DNA of 51,201 nucleotides from an uncultured Pseudomonas sp. (GCF_946886105.1 NZ_CAMPHV010000042.1:1-51201), one strand, 5' to 3'; shown: positions 36,165-47,079, numbered from the stretch's first letter. Program-made: numbers and translations. The notes: generated by a model not told the origin, from the sequence alone.

Positions 36165-37043
36165 ATGTTGCGTCGTTGGCAACTGAATCGAGGGATTGGC
36201 CTGTGCGATCCACAGGTCAACCCGCATTGTTCGAACAGCCCCGACTGGCCCGACGCCCGGCGCTTGCGTCTGCTCAGCTTCAACATCCAGGTCGGCATCA
36301 CCACCCAGCGCTACCACCACTACCTGACCCGCAGTTGGCAGCATCTGCTGCCCCATGCGGGGCGCGCCAATAACCTGCAACGCATCGGCAGCATGCTCGG
36401 CGACTACGACTTGGTGGCCCTGCAGGAGGTCGACGGCGGCAGCATGCGCTCCGGCTACGTCAACCAGGTCGAGCACCTCGCGCACCTCGCCGATTTTCCA
36501 TTCTGGTACCAGCAGCTCAACCGCAACCTCGGCCGCCTGGCACAGCACAGCAACGGCGTGCTCAGCCGTTTTCGCCCAACCCTGCTGGAAGACCATCCAC
36601 TGCCCGGCCCGCCCGGACGCGGCGCCATCCTGCTGCGCCTCGGCGAAGGCGCGGAGGCGATTGTCGTGGTGATGATGCACCTGTCCCTCGGCGCCCGCAC
36701 CCGCACCCGCCAGTTGGCCTATATCCATGAGTTGATCGGCGGTTATCGGCACCAGATCCTGATGGGCGACATGAACACCCACGCCAGCGATCTGCTGGTG
36801 CATTCGCCCCTGCGCGACCTGGGTTTACTGGCGCCGCAGATCGAAGCGACCTTTCCCAGTTGGCGCCCGCAGCGCTGCCTCGATCATATTTTGCTGAGCC
36901 CCGGCCTGGAGCTGGAAAAGGTCGAGGTACTGGCCCATCCGATATCCGATCACCTACCAGTGGCGATGGAAATCCGCCTGCCCCAGGCCCAAGGCGGCCC
37001 ATTGCCACCTATGCTCAATGCGTCCCCCGTGCGGAAACGCTAG
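36165..37043 (+). CDS. Endonuclease/exonuclease/phosphatase family protein
   Basis: 292-aa protein of the DNase I/EEP fold. The motifs are LRLLSFNIQVG (Asn), YDLVALQEVDGGS (metal Glu), VVVMMHLSLG (His), ILMGDMNTHASD (Asp/Asn) and LDHILLSPG plus ISDHLPVAMEI (catalytic Asp-His). All key residues are present, so it should be an active phosphoesterase. The substrate may be DNA, RNA, lipid or a signalling molecule. There is no signal peptide. It starts 18 bases after dsbA and its stop directly abuts the start of the GGDEF gene, so it is probably co-transcribed. Confidence 0.87.
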   Translation: MLRRWQLNRGIGLCDPQVNPHCSNSPDWPDARRLRLLSFNIQVGITTQRYHHYLTRSWQHLLPHAGRANNLQRIGSMLGDYDLVALQEVDGGSMRSGYVNQVEHLAHLADFPFWYQQLNRNLGRLAQHSNGVLSRFRPTLLEDHPLPGPPGRGAILLRLGEGAEAIVVVMMHLSLGARTRTRQLAYIHELIGGYRHQILMGDMNTHASDLLVHSPLRDLGLLAPQIEATFPSWRPQRCLDHILLSPGLELEKVEVLAHPISDHLPVAMEIRLPQAQGGPLPPMLNASPVRKR

Positions 37044-38888
37044 ATGAACGATGCCGAACAACGTTGGAAAGACAAATACCTCGCCAGTTTGGAGCAGCAG
37101 GAGAAACTCGAGCAGCGTTGGGGCGCCCGTCTCGACCTGTTGCGCCGTGGCCTGGTGCGCAGCAGCCTGGCCGCCGAAGGTGCGGACAAGGCGGTCGACA
37201 AATGCATGCAGGATTTGCGCGAGGTGCTGCGCCACGACGATATGGACGCCGGCCTCAGCTCGCTGATCCCACGGCTGGAGAAATCCGTCCTCGACTCCGA
37301 AGTGCAGCGCCAGCGTCGCGTCGAACAGGCATCGGCCGCACTCGCCTCACTGGCCGCCGAATTGCTCAAGCTGGAACTGCCCAGCGAAGTGCGCAAACCC
37401 CTGAAAAGCTATGCCAAGCAGCTTGCCGGTCGCGCCGGCCAATTGAGCGAGCTGCCCATTCTGCTCGCCGAACTGAGCCAGTTGCAGCAACAAGCCATGG
37501 CCAGCCTGGGTGAGGCCCATCATGAGCGGCCGGGGTTGCTGCAACGCCTGTTCGCCGGGCGCGACAACCCGGCCAACGCAGCGCCAGCCGAAGCCGCTGA
37601 AAAGCCTGCGAAACACGACCCGGAAGCAGTAGCCCCGCAGCCAGCCGCCACAGTCGAACCAACCCCTCCGGCCGCGCCGCTGGTACCAGCGATAGACACG
37701 CCGACCATGGACAGCGCGCAACAGCCCGCCGCACCCGTGCAGTCCGCGCCGGCCGCCGAAATACCGCTCACGCCCAGCATTCCGGCGCCGGACAGCTCGA
37801 CCGCCGACCCCGACTATGCCCTGCCCGCCGCACCCGAACCCGGTTACAGCGCCATCGCCAACCATGTCGAAAGCAGCCTGCTCGGCCTGCTCGGCGAACT
37901 GCCGGTACCCGAGCGTCACCAAGGCCAGGCCGAGCAGTTGCGCGAGCGCATCGAAGGTGGCCTGAACCTGTACGAGCTGGTGCCGGTACTGGATGATCTG
38001 GCGGTCTTGCTGCTGGCGATCGCCGATGTCGGCCAGCGCGAGTTCGAGGGCTATCTCAAGCAGCTCAACGAGCGCCTGTCGAGCTTCCAGGACAACCTCA
38101 AAGATGCCCACGAAGGCTATGTCGATTCGGTCAATGCGGCCCGCGACCTGGACCACGACCTGCGCCAACAGGTCGATGGCCTGAGCAGCAGTGTGCAGCA
38201 GGCCACCGACCTCGACAGCCTGAAGAACCTGGTGGAAAACCGCCTGAGCGGGCTGCTCAATACCATGACGCATTACCAGCGCCAGCGCGACGAGCGTGAC
38301 CACCTTGCAGCCGATCGCTTGCAAACTCTGGTCGAGCGGGTGGCGAGCATGGAGCAGGAAGCCAAGGGCTTTCGCGACCATCTGGAAGAGCAACGACAGA
38401 AGTCGCTGCTCGACCCGCTCACCGGGCTAGCCAACCGCGCCGGTTGGAACGAGCGCCTGGAGCTCGAAATGGCGCGCTGGCAGCGCTACGGCGGAGAGCT
38501 GTTGTTGGCGGTGGTGGATATCGACCATTTCAAACGGATCAACGACAACTATGGCCACCTGGCCGGCGACAAGGTGTTGAAAATCATCGCCAATGAGCTG
38601 CGCAAGCGCCTGCGCAAGACCGACTTCATCGCCCGTTTCGGCGGCGAAGAGTTCGTCCTACTGATTCCCGCCACGCCCCTGGAAGGCGGCATGCAGTTGC
38701 TGGAAACCCTGCGCGGCGGCATCGAAGCCTGCCCGTTCCACTTCAAGGGCGAGCCGGTGACCATCACCCTTTCGGCGGGAATCAGCTCATTCGCCAACGG
38801 CGAATTCGGCGATCAGGTCTTCGAACGGGCCGACAAGGCGCTGTATCGGGCCAAGCATGCCGGGCGTAACCGCATCGAGTGCGGCTGA
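37044..38888 (+). CDS. dgcH: Diguanylate cyclase (GGDEF)
   Basis: 614-aa cytoplasmic c-di-GMP synthase. Residues 1-170 are helical, followed by a Pro/Ala-rich linker (about 180-270) and long coiled-coil helices up to about 440. The C-terminal GGDEF domain starts at [18 protein letters not shown]. The active site is [12 protein letters not shown] (GGEEF from about residue 533), with an RKTD I-site five residues before it, so feedback inhibition is expected. There are no membrane segments or known sensor domain. The start directly follows the stop of the previous gene. In P. aeruginosa the counterpart is PA5487, called DgcH. Confidence 0.9.
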   Translation: MNDAEQRWKDKYLASLEQQEKLEQRWGARLDLLRRGLVRSSLAAEGADKAVDKCMQDLREVLRHDDMDAGLSSLIPRLEKSVLDSEVQRQRRVEQASAALASLAAELLKLELPSEVRKPLKSYAKQLAGRAGQLSELPILLAELSQLQQQAMASLGEAHHERPGLLQRLFAGRDNPANAAPAEAAEKPAKHDPEAVAPQPAATVEPTPPAAPLVPAIDTPTMDSAQQPAAPVQSAPAAEIPLTPSIPAPDSSTADPDYALPAAPEPGYSAIANHVESSLLGLLGELPVPERHQGQAEQLRERIEGGLNLYELVPVLDDLAVLLLAIADVGQREFEGYLKQLNERLSSFQDNLKDAHEGYVDSVNAARDLDHDLRQQVDGLSSSVQQATDLDSLKNLVENRLSGLLNTMTHYQRQRDERDHLAADRLQTLVERVASMEQEAKGFRDHLEEQRQKSLLDPLTGLANRAGWNERLELEMARWQRYGGELLLAVVDIDHFKRINDNYGHLAGDKVLKIIANELRKRLRKTDFIARFGGEEFVLLIPATPLEGGMQLLETLRGGIEACPFHFKGEPVTITLSAGISSFANGEFGDQVFERADKALYRAKHAGRNRIECG

Positions 38889-38903
38889 CAGGCCGTCGAT
38901 GCC

Positions 38904-40313
38904 TCAGGCCGCGTGCGGCAGGTAGGGCTTCCAGCTTTCCGGAATGCACTCGAGTTGCGGATAGCCGATACCTTGCAACTGCGCCCCCAGAAGGAACGGC
39001 GTGTGCCGCAGGTGCCTGGCAATGCCTTGCAGCTCCGGCAACCACAGGCTGACGTAGGCCGCATCCGGGTCGCATTCGTGGGCCTGGCGCAGGGTATTGA
39101 ACGGCTGCTTGGAGCCATTGTTGATACCCGCCATTGAAACCCAATTGCCCCAGTTGCTGGCCGGGTCGTAATCGAGCAGATGCTCCTCGAACCAGGCGGC
39201 GCCATGCCGCCAGTCTTGCTGCAAATCGTGTATCAGGTAACTGGCGACGATCTGCCGCCCGCGGTTGGACATGAAGCCGGTGGCAGCCAGTTCGCGCATA
39301 TTGGCGTCCACCAGCGGCATGCCGGTACTGCCCTGGCACCAATCCCGGAAACGTCGATCGACCTGCGTCGGGCTGCCCTGGGTGGCTTTCAGGCCGTTGG
39401 CCTTGAACAGTGCACTGCCGTGACGCAACAGCGTCCAGCGAAAGAAATCGCGGCGGAGCATTTCCGTCCACAGGCCCTGGGTCGAATCGTTGCGCCCGAA
39501 CTGCGCTTCATGACGCCGTAATTCGGCCGCTATCCGCCGCACCGACAGGCAGCCATTGGCCAACCACGGCGAAAACTTCGAGGAATACTCGCTGCCGATC
39601 AAGCCGTTGCGGGTCTCCTGGTAGCTGCGTACGGCCTGGCTGGTCCAGAGGTAATCGCGCAACCTCGATAACGCCGACATCTCGCCACCGGCGAACGGGA
39701 AGGCGCTGGCCGGCACACTACTCGGCTCGCCGAGGCCCAACTGGGACAGGTTCGGCAACTCCTGCAGCAGGGCTTCGGCGCCATCCGGCAAAGGCGGGAT
39801 CTGGCTGGGCAGGGGATGCGGCTGGAATACCGTCAGGCGCGCCTCGACCTGCTCTCTGAACTGGCTGAACACCTGCGGCAGCTGCTCGAGCGGGCAAGGC
39901 AATTCGTCACCGCGCAGCAAGCCGTTGCCCGCGTACTGTAGCAGCGGCACGCCCTTGAGCTGGCGCTGTACGTGTGCGATCTGGGCGCGTTCGTCCGGGG
40001 CGATTTCTTCCAGGGTCAGCACCTGGTCCAGCTCGAACTTGTCGACCAACTGCACGATCACCTGCTCCGGGGCACCCGGCAGCACCAGCAGATGGGAACC
40101 GCGTTTACGCAGCCCGCTGTCGAGGGCCGCCAGGCTTTCCAGAAGAAAACGCGCGCGATGCACTCCCATTCGTCGGCAGCCGAACTCATTGACCTGCAAT
40201 AACGCGGGATCGAGGACGAACACCGGCAACAGGCATCCGCTGGCGAGTCCCGCCTGCAGCGCGGGGTGGTCGTGCAGGCGCAGATCCTGTTTGAACCAGA
40301 GCAGCGAGCGCAT
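38904..40313 (-). CDS. Cryptochrome DASH / deoxyribodipyrimidine photolyase
   Basis: FAD-binding blue-light protein of the photolyase/cryptochrome family, 469 aa. The N-terminal antenna domain starts LLWFKQDLRLHDHPAL. The FAD domain has YQETRNGLIGSEYSSKFSPWLANGCLS, VDANMRELAATGFMSNRGRQIVASYL and DYDPASNWGNWVSMAG. The last two point to the DASH group, whose members repair pyrimidine dimers in single-stranded DNA. The start at 40313 is preferred over a 31-codon extension that would run through the TGTACA repeats. It is divergent from marC-like 40480 and converges on dgcH. Confidence 0.88.
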   Translation of the reverse strand: MRSLLWFKQDLRLHDHPALQAGLASGCLLPVFVLDPALLQVNEFGCRRMGVHRARFLLESLAALDSGLRKRGSHLLVLPGAPEQVIVQLVDKFELDQVLTLEEIAPDERAQIAHVQRQLKGVPLLQYAGNGLLRGDELPCPLEQLPQVFSQFREQVEARLTVFQPHPLPSQIPPLPDGAEALLQELPNLSQLGLGEPSSVPASAFPFAGGEMSALSRLRDYLWTSQAVRSYQETRNGLIGSEYSSKFSPWLANGCLSVRRIAAELRRHEAQFGRNDSTQGLWTEMLRRDFFRWTLLRHGSALFKANGLKATQGSPTQVDRRFRDWCQGSTGMPLVDANMRELAATGFMSNRGRQIVASYLIHDLQQDWRHGAAWFEEHLLDYDPASNWGNWVSMAGINNGSKQPFNTLRQAHECDPDAAYVSLWLPELQGIARHLRHTPFLLGAQLQGIGYPQLECIPESWKPYLPHAA

Positions 40314-40341
40314 GACATCAACTCCAGAATTCGACAATCCG

Positions 40342-40366
40342 TGTACAAGCCAATAAAGCATGTACA
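40342..40366. promoter_or_regulatory. Two TGTACA boxes between the cryptochrome and MarC genes
   Basis: TGTACA occurs at 40342-40347 and 40361-40366 with 13 nt between. They lie 28-53 bases upstream of the cryptochrome start. The MerR-type light regulators (LitR/PplR) of P. putida are reported to bind a TGTACA pair with 12-nt spacing, so a light-response operator is plausible although the spacing is off by one. Confidence 0.5.
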
Positions 40367-40479
40367 AATCCAATTTAGCAACGGCATTGCTTGGACAACG
40401 GACCAACGCTATCGATCTATCGACTCAAAGGCAGCAACCACAGCTAGTCTGCTAATTGAGATTAGTCGAGGAACAGCGC

Positions 40480-41073
40480 ATGGAAATTTTCGGCATCGCA
40501 ATTCTGATTTTTCTGGTCACCGATCCCTTCGGCAATATCGCCATCTACATCGCCGCGTTGAAGAACGTCTCGGCCGAGCGCCGCCTTCGCGTAGCCGGGC
40601 GCGAGCTGCTGTTCGCCCTGGCGCTGCTCCTGCTGTTCCTTACGTTTGGCGACAAAGTCCTCAGCGTTTTGGGCCTGTCGCGTGAGGCAACCGCGATCGC
40701 CGGCGGTATCATCCTGTTCGTCATCGCCATGCGCCTGATCTTCCCCGGCCCGCAAGGCGTGCTCGGCGACGTGCCGGATGGCGAACCGATGCTGGTACCC
40801 TTGGCGACGCCCGCCGTGGCCGGGCCTTCTGCCCTGGCGGTGCTGATGACCTTGCGCAATACCCATGAAGGGCCGCTCTGGGAACTCTACGCGGCGCTGC
40901 TCATGGCCTGGGCGGCCACCGCCTTCATCCTGTTGCAGGCCTCGTTCCTGCAGCGTTTCCTCGGCCCTCGCGGGCTGACCGCGGTAGAACGACTGATGGG
41001 CATGCTGTTGATCATGCTCAGCGTCGATATGCTGTTGGATAACCTACAAAGCGTGTTGCATATTCGTCCATGA
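40480..41073 (+). CDS. MarC-family integral membrane protein
   Basis: 197-aa membrane protein with six hydrophobic segments. FLVTDPFGNIAIYIA near the N terminus and PLATPAVAGPSALAVLM in the middle are MarC/YhgN landmarks. The start at 40480 follows CGAGGAAC. Despite its name the family has no proven role in multidrug resistance. It overlaps ampDh2 by four bases, so the two are translated together. Confidence 0.88.
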   Translation: MEIFGIAILIFLVTDPFGNIAIYIAALKNVSAERRLRVAGRELLFALALLLLFLTFGDKVLSVLGLSREATAIAGGIILFVIAMRLIFPGPQGVLGDVPDGEPMLVPLATPAVAGPSALAVLMTLRNTHEGPLWELYAALLMAWAATAFILLQASFLQRFLGPRGLTAVERLMGMLLIMLSVDMLLDNLQSVLHIRP

Positions 41074-41852
41074 AATTGGTTTGTCTCGTTTTATTCGGCG
41101 CCCTGCTCGCCGGCTGCGCCAGCGGCCCACGGATCGACACCCGCTATAGCGCGGTCGGCCAGAACAGTCGGGTGCAATACATAATCCTGCACTACACCTC
41201 CACGGATCTGGCGCACTCGCTACAGCTGTTGAGCGAGGGCGAGGTGAGCAGCCATTACCTGATCGGCGAAGCGCCGGCGACCATCTATCGCCTGGTCGAC
41301 GAAGACCGCCGCGCCTGGCATGCCGGCGACAGCCAATGGCAAGGCCGTACCTGGCTGAACGGCACCTCGATCGGCATCGAGCTGGTCAACCAAGGCTTCT
41401 ACGAAGGCGCCGGCAGCCGCTACTGGCAACCCTATTCGCCGGCGCAGATCGATGCGCTGATCGTGCTGCTCAAGGACATCGTGCAGCGCCACCAACTGCC
41501 CCTCGGCAGCATTCTCGCCCATAGCGATATTGCGCCGCAGCGCAAGGTCGACCCCGGCCCGCTGTTCCCCTGGAAGCGCTTGGCGGACGCCGGCCTGGTG
41601 CCTTGGCCGGACGACCGGGCGGTGGCGCAACAACAGACTCTGTTCACCGAAAGCCTGCCGACCGTCACCTGGTTCCAGACGCAACTGGCCCGTCAGGGTT
41701 ATCAGGTGCCGGAGCATGGCGAGCTGGACCCGGCGACACGCAACGTACTGGCGGCCTTTCAGATGAAATACCGCCCGGCGCGCCACGACGGCGAGCCAGA
41801 TGCCGAAACCGCAGCGCTGCTGTGGGTCTTGAATAACCAGCTCGTCCCCTGA
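41070..41852 (+). CDS. ampDh2: N-acetylmuramoyl-L-alanine amidase AmpDh2 (lipoprotein)
   Basis: Zinc amidase that cuts the bond between MurNAc and the peptide stem, 260 aa. The lipobox LLAGC (Cys16) anchors it to the outer membrane. The amidase_2 domain provides the zinc ligands in IILHYTS, LAHSDIAP and KVDPGPLFPW. A peptidoglycan-binding domain (VTWFQTQLARQGYQVPEHGELD) follows from about residue 195. In P. aeruginosa AmpDh2 (PA5485) sits beside kinB/algB. It converges on the receiver gene with only 12 bases between. Confidence 0.92.
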   Translation: MKLVCLVLFGALLAGCASGPRIDTRYSAVGQNSRVQYIILHYTSTDLAHSLQLLSEGEVSSHYLIGEAPATIYRLVDEDRRAWHAGDSQWQGRTWLNGTSIGIELVNQGFYEGAGSRYWQPYSPAQIDALIVLLKDIVQRHQLPLGSILAHSDIAPQRKVDPGPLFPWKRLADAGLVPWPDDRAVAQQQTLFTESLPTVTWFQTQLARQGYQVPEHGELDPATRNVLAAFQMKYRPARHDGEPDAETAALLWVLNNQLVP

Positions 41853-41864
41853 CGATGGTGTCGG

Positions 41865-42281
41865 TCAGGGGTGTTCGAACATCGTCTGCAGCGTACTTCT
41901 GAGCAGCGCCGGCGAATAGGGTTTGCAGATGGTCGCGACCTGCTGCGCATCGCCTGCGGGCAGGTCGGCGAACTCGACGCTATCGCCATAGCCGCTGGCG
42001 AACAACCCGCGTAGCGTCGGACGCAGTTGCCGGGCGATGGCCATGAGCCGATAGCCGCTCATCCCGGGTAGACAGATATCGGTCATCAACAGATCGAGCG
42101 GCTGCTCGCTTTGCAAAATGGCCAGCGCCTCGGGGGCGTCTTCGGCTTCGAGCACCCGATAATTCAGCTCGGCGAGCAATTCGGAGGTCAGGGTACGCAC
42201 CACCTCGTCGTCCTCGACCAACAGAATTATCCGGGTATCAATACCGGCCTTTTCTACTACGCCCGATATCCGATCATGCAT
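41865..42281 (-). CDS. Stand-alone response regulator receiver protein
   Basis: 138-aa protein consisting of one receiver domain with no output domain. The acidic pocket is LLVEDDEV, the phospho-acceptor Asp68 is in LMTDICLPGMSG, and the conserved Lys is in ICKPYSP. It lies between ampDh2 and kinB/algB, so it may be a phosphate sink or relay for KinB or another kinase. The kinase partner cannot be told from sequence. No such gene is known to me at this place in P. aeruginosa. Confidence 0.85.
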   Translation of the reverse strand: MHDRISGVVEKAGIDTRIILLVEDDEVVRTLTSELLAELNYRVLEAEDAPEALAILQSEQPLDLLMTDICLPGMSGYRLMAIARQLRPTLRGLFASGYGDSVEFADLPAGDAQQVATICKPYSPALLRSTLQTMFEHP

Positions 42282-42564
42282 GCAGCAACCTCATAACAGC
42301 CCGGTTAAATTGCTAGCGCACTCGTCCCACCCGCATAGGCTGTTCGCGCCCTGCGCCATGCCGTAAATGGGGTGATGCAAACGAGACACGCACTCTGGGC
42401 CGACAACCAGGGATCGACGATCCACTGACGACGGCCACGTAATTGCGACCCTGAGGTCGATGTGCGGGTTCAACCAAATGAACGGCGACGGCCAGACCGC
42501 GTCAGCCGTTCTTGAACCAAATGGGATAGGGCGGGTCGCGCCGGAGCTATGGCCAACTGCTATT

Positions 42565-42614
42565 TCGTGCAAATTGCATTACCGGCGATTCGAGGGTCAT
42601 GCATTCTGCATTCT
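42565..42614 (+). promoter_or_regulatory. Paired TGCA-N3-TGCA enhancer-like sites upstream of the 79-aa gene
   Basis: TCGTGCAAATTGCA starts at 42565 and TCATGCATTCTGCA at 42597 (box frame 42596-42614). The same two boxes, with the same 31-bp step, occur at 46191-46240 before the other sigma-54 gene. The second box centre is 71 bp before the -24 GG. This is the expected layout for an NtrC-type activator. Confidence 0.6.
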
Positions 42615-42674
42615 GCACGATCCAGCACATTTATTAACTATTTGATTTATAAAGCTTTTCAAATAAAAACGAAC

Positions 42675-42690
42675 TGGCACGCGGACTGCT
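42675..42690 (+). promoter_or_regulatory. Sigma-54 promoter of the 79-aa exported protein gene
   Basis: TGGCACG-CGGA-CTGCT has GG and GC separated by 10 nt. It lies 45 bases before the start codon at 42735. Confidence 0.75.
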
Positions 42691-42734
42691 TCCCAAGAAC
42701 ATCCATTCTTGATTCTGTAACCAGGGACGCTGCG

Positions 42735-42974
42735 ATGAAGACCCTTCCCAACCTATTGACTCTCACCTTGGCCGCGTCGATCGGCGCGTTCGCCTCCACT
42801 TCACTGACCGCGCTGGCACTGACGCTGAACCACAAGCCGGCCGAACAACAACCGATAAACCAGCAACCGCACCCAGCCTTGGTGGTGGATATCACCGGCA
42901 ATTGGCTCAGGGTCAGCCAGGAAACCCGGCAAGGCCTGTACCTGTCGCTGCCCGCACAGCGCTGGATATTCTAG
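42735..42974 (+). CDS. Hypothetical small exported protein (79 aa)
   Basis: I do not recognise this protein. It has a signal-peptide-like N terminus (Lys near the start, hydrophobic to about residue 30, Ala-rich), a Pro/Gln-rich spacer, and a short C-terminal region (LVVDITGNWLRVSQETRQ). CAGGGACG precedes the start at 42735. An upstream in-frame extension would cover the promoter and was rejected. A sigma-54 promoter and enhancer-like boxes upstream suggest tight control, probably by an NtrC-type protein such as AlgB encoded next door. It converges on kinB. Confidence 0.6.
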   Translation: MKTLPNLLTLTLAASIGAFASTSLTALALTLNHKPAEQQPINQQPHPALVVDITGNWLRVSQETRQGLYLSLPAQRWIF

Positions 42975-43017
42975 ACACGCAATCGCGTGCACGCCCGCGG
43001 CGTTGGTCGGGAACCGT

Positions 43018-44798
43018 TTACAGCGGCAAAGCCATGTAAAACTGCGAGCCTTGGTTAGGCCGCGAGTACAGATTCAAACGGCCGCCGTGCAATTGCACGA
43101 TCTCCTTGCACATGGCCAAACCCAATCCGGCGCCGCCGGTTTTTTTGCCGATTTGCACGAACGGCTCGAAGATTCTCGCCTGCTGACTGAAGTCGATTCC
43201 CTCACCGTTGTCCTGCACGCTGATGATCAAACGCTCGCCGTGGCGCCGCGCCTGTAGCTGAATTTCACCGCCGGGGTTGCTGTGGCGCAGGGCGTTGACC
43301 AGCAGGTTGTCCAGCACCCGCTCGATCTGCATGCGGTCCAACTGGATGAACGGCAAGGCGCTCTGGATATCCGTGCGTAGCGTCACGCCGCGTGCCTCGG
43401 CGCGCGCAATAAAGCGCTGATGGGCCTGGACGAGCAGGTCGTTGAGGTCGCACGGGCTCAACTCCAGACGCTGCAAGCCATTCTGGTAGCGGGAGAAGTT
43501 CAGCAGGTCGGTGATCAGTTGGACCAGCCGCAGCATTTCCTCGTTGACCGTCTGCACCAGGTCGAATTCGCGCGAGCCCTCGGCGAATCTCAGGCGCTCC
43601 TGGAGCAGACTGAAGGCCATCTGCATGCCGGTCACCGGCGTGCGCAATTCATGGGAGGCGCGCAGGACGAACTCGCTGCGCACCCGCTCGAACGCCCGCT
43701 GCTCGGTGACGTCGCGCAACACCATGACCGCCCCCACGCTACGCCCGTCAGCATGGCTGACCGGGGTCAGGGTCCAGGCCAGCAGGCGTTTTTCGCCGGA
43801 GGTTTCGATCGGCAGGTCTTCCGGCACCCGCTCGAGCAACTGGCCGCTGAGCACCCGCTGAGTGGCCTCATCCAGCTCGGGGCGCGCCAGCAGTTCGCCG
43901 AGGCTTTTGCCGTACGGGTCCCTGAGCCAGAACAACTGGCGCATGGCCACCGGGTTGGCGTGTTCGACCCGGCCACGGGCATCGATGGTCACCAGACCGT
44001 GGTCGATGCTGTCGAGCACGGCCTGCAAGCGGCTTTCGCTGGCCAGGAGCTCCTCGATATTGGTCGCCTTGTGATGCCGCAACGCTTCGGCCATCAGGCC
44101 GAAACGGCGGCTGAGCAGGGTCATTTCGGCGACCGGGGAAATCGGCAAGGTCACGTCGAAATTGCCTTGGCCGATATTGTCCGCGGCTTTCGCCAGGGCT
44201 TCGATGGGCGCACCGAAACGTTGGGCGATACTCTGTGCGGTGAGCACACCTATGCCGAGAACGGCGAGACATAACAGCCCCAATAGGCCGGCAATCAGCT
44301 TGGCCCGTTCGCGCGCCTGGAATTCCGCGCGGCTGACGTTTTCGATCGCGCGCTGCTGCACCTCGATCATGCGCATGCGCAGGTTGTTGAAGCTCTGGCT
44401 GAAACTGTTGTCTTCGAGGATCGCCTGGCGCGTCCCCGGGCTGGCGGCGATTACCTGCTGAAACTGTCGATACGCCTGATCGATCGTTTCGAACCCCTGG
44501 CGGCTTTGCTTGCTGCGGATCTGCATACCCTCGGCGAGCAGCTGGCCGAAGCGCTGCTGAGAGGCATGCAGCGCCGTCATATTGGGCCGCTCGGCGATCA
44601 GATTGACCAGTTGGTCGCCCAGGTTCTGCCGCAACTGCTGGCTGATCGCAATGGTGCTGAAGCTGCGTTGCAGCAGGCTCTCCTGACTCTTGGCCATGTG
44701 CATCACACTGACCACACCGAGCAACAAACCCAACAGCGAGACCGTAATCAGCGCAGAAAAACTCAGGAACAGCCTCGTGCGCAGGGTTATGGGGATTT

Positions 44799-44802
<4 letters not shown>
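43018..44802 (-). CDS. kinB: Sensor histidine kinase KinB
   Basis: Inner-membrane kinase/phosphatase for AlgB, 594 aa. Membrane segments lie at about 11-33 and 167-190, around a helical periplasmic domain. They are followed by HAMP, a PAS domain (about 255-360), HisKA with His384 in VLRASHELRTPVTG, and the ATPase domain (DNLLVNALRHSNPGG, VQDNGEGID, GGAGLGLAMCKEIV). Its start overlaps the algB stop by four bases. In P. aeruginosa KinB mainly dephosphorylates AlgB and restrains alginate production. Confidence 0.94.
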
Positions 44803-46145
<1,343 letters not shown>

Positions 46146-46190
46146 ATCCAGAACTCCATTGTTGGGTGCATGGAGTTAGTCCGCTTTTGC

Positions 46191-46240
46191 TCGTGCAAGT
46201 TGCAATGATTATTTGCTCGGGATCATGCAGTCTGCATGAT
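46191..46240. promoter_or_regulatory. Paired TGCA-N3-TGCA enhancer-like sites between algB and the DUF2383 gene
   Basis: TCGTGCAAGTTGCA is at 46191-46204, and the perfect 19-bp palindrome ATCATGCAGTCTGCATGAT is at 46222-46240. The two boxes are 31 bp apart start to start, exactly as at 42565-42614. The palindrome centre is 74 bp before the -24 GG of the sigma-54 promoter at 46304. Confidence 0.65.
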
Positions 46241-46303
46241 GGCGGGTTTTTAATTTCTCTCCTAACCTACTGTTTTTATTAATTAAAATTGTCAAAAAAA
46301 GTC

Positions 46304-46319
46304 TGGCATAAGAGCTGCA
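46304..46319 (+). promoter_or_regulatory. Sigma-54 promoter of the DUF2383 gene
   Basis: TGGCATA-AGAG-CTGCA has GG and GC separated by 10 nt, in an A/T-rich stretch. It lies 79 bases before the start codon. Confidence 0.7.
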
Positions 46320-46397
46320 ACCGAGCCTGTGTACACGATTGTCAGCGGTCGCCATCGACGGCTCCACACAATAGCAACCGACTCGGGAAGTGCCATC

Positions 46398-46835
46398 ATG
46401 ACCAGCAAATCGACAACCCAGCTCAATGAATTGATCGAAATCACTCGCGACGGGCAACGCTTCTACCAGCACGCCCAGGAAGAGGTGAAGGACACGCGCT
46501 TGAAAGCCATCTTCAGCGAAATGTCACGCGCCAAGACCGATGTCATCCAGGCCCTGGCAGTGAAGGTCGCCGCCAACCAGGAACACCCCTCGTCCGGTAC
46601 CACCCTTATCGGCAAACTGCGCCAAGTCTATGCCGACACCCGGGCCACCTTGTCGAGCGACGAGGCCGCCACTTACGTGAAGCAATTGGAAGATACCGAG
46701 GATCGCATCCTGCACGCGTTCGAAGACGCCCTGGAAAGTGCCGATCCGGATGTGCGGGCCCTGTTGGCGGTCGAAATGCCCAAGGTGCGCAACTGCCATG
46801 ACCGCATGCGCAACCTCAAGCAATCCCTGCAGTAA
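46398..46835 (+). CDS. DUF2383 (PA2169-family) four-helix-bundle protein
   Basis: 145-aa cytoplasmic protein, almost wholly helical, that looks like the PA2169/DUF2383 family of ferritin-like bundles (NELIEITRDGQRFYQHAQEEV at the start, KQLEDTEDRILHAFEDAL later). The start at 46398 gives the usual family N terminus; the longer frame runs through leader sequence. It is divergent from algB and carries its own sigma-54 promoter with paired upstream boxes. Family function is unknown; stress or anaerobic roles are guessed. Confidence 0.8.
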   Translation: MTSKSTTQLNELIEITRDGQRFYQHAQEEVKDTRLKAIFSEMSRAKTDVIQALAVKVAANQEHPSSGTTLIGKLRQVYADTRATLSSDEAATYVKQLEDTEDRILHAFEDALESADPDVRALLAVEMPKVRNCHDRMRNLKQSLQ

Positions 46836-46861
46836 GGCGTTCGCACACATATGCAGCGTAT

Positions 46862-46879
46862 CGCAACGACAGCGTTGCG
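46862..46879 (+). terminator. Possible weak terminator after the DUF2383 gene
   Basis: CGCAACG and CGTTGCG form a 7-bp hairpin around ACAG, 26 bases after the stop. No T-tract follows. The rest of 46880-47133 shows no gene or clear promoter. Confidence 0.35.
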
Positions 46880-47079
46880 CTCCTGCTCAATCGGCCAGGC
46901 GGTTTCTCGGCCAGGTGGCGGGTACCTCATAGGCATCCGCGCCATGCCCCGACCAAACAGACCACCCGGCCGTTATGGCCACGCCCGGTCCTGTGCGAGG
47001 CACTTGCAGGGTTTGTGCGCTTAGCCGCTGCTTCGCGGAGGGCGTGCAATCGGCAGTTGCAATGCATAGCTGGGAGTAG

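Noticed and set aside
42271..42285. TCATGCATGCAG at the start of the receiver gene as a third AlgB-type box
   Set aside because: The two TGCA elements are not separated by three bases, there is no second box 31 bp away and no sigma-54 promoter. The likeness comes from the start codon context.
47041..47066. TGCA-rich stretch before the DUF1328 gene as another enhancer
   Set aside because: GCGTGCAATCGGCA misses two consensus positions, no partner lies at 31 bp, and no -24/-12 promoter follows.
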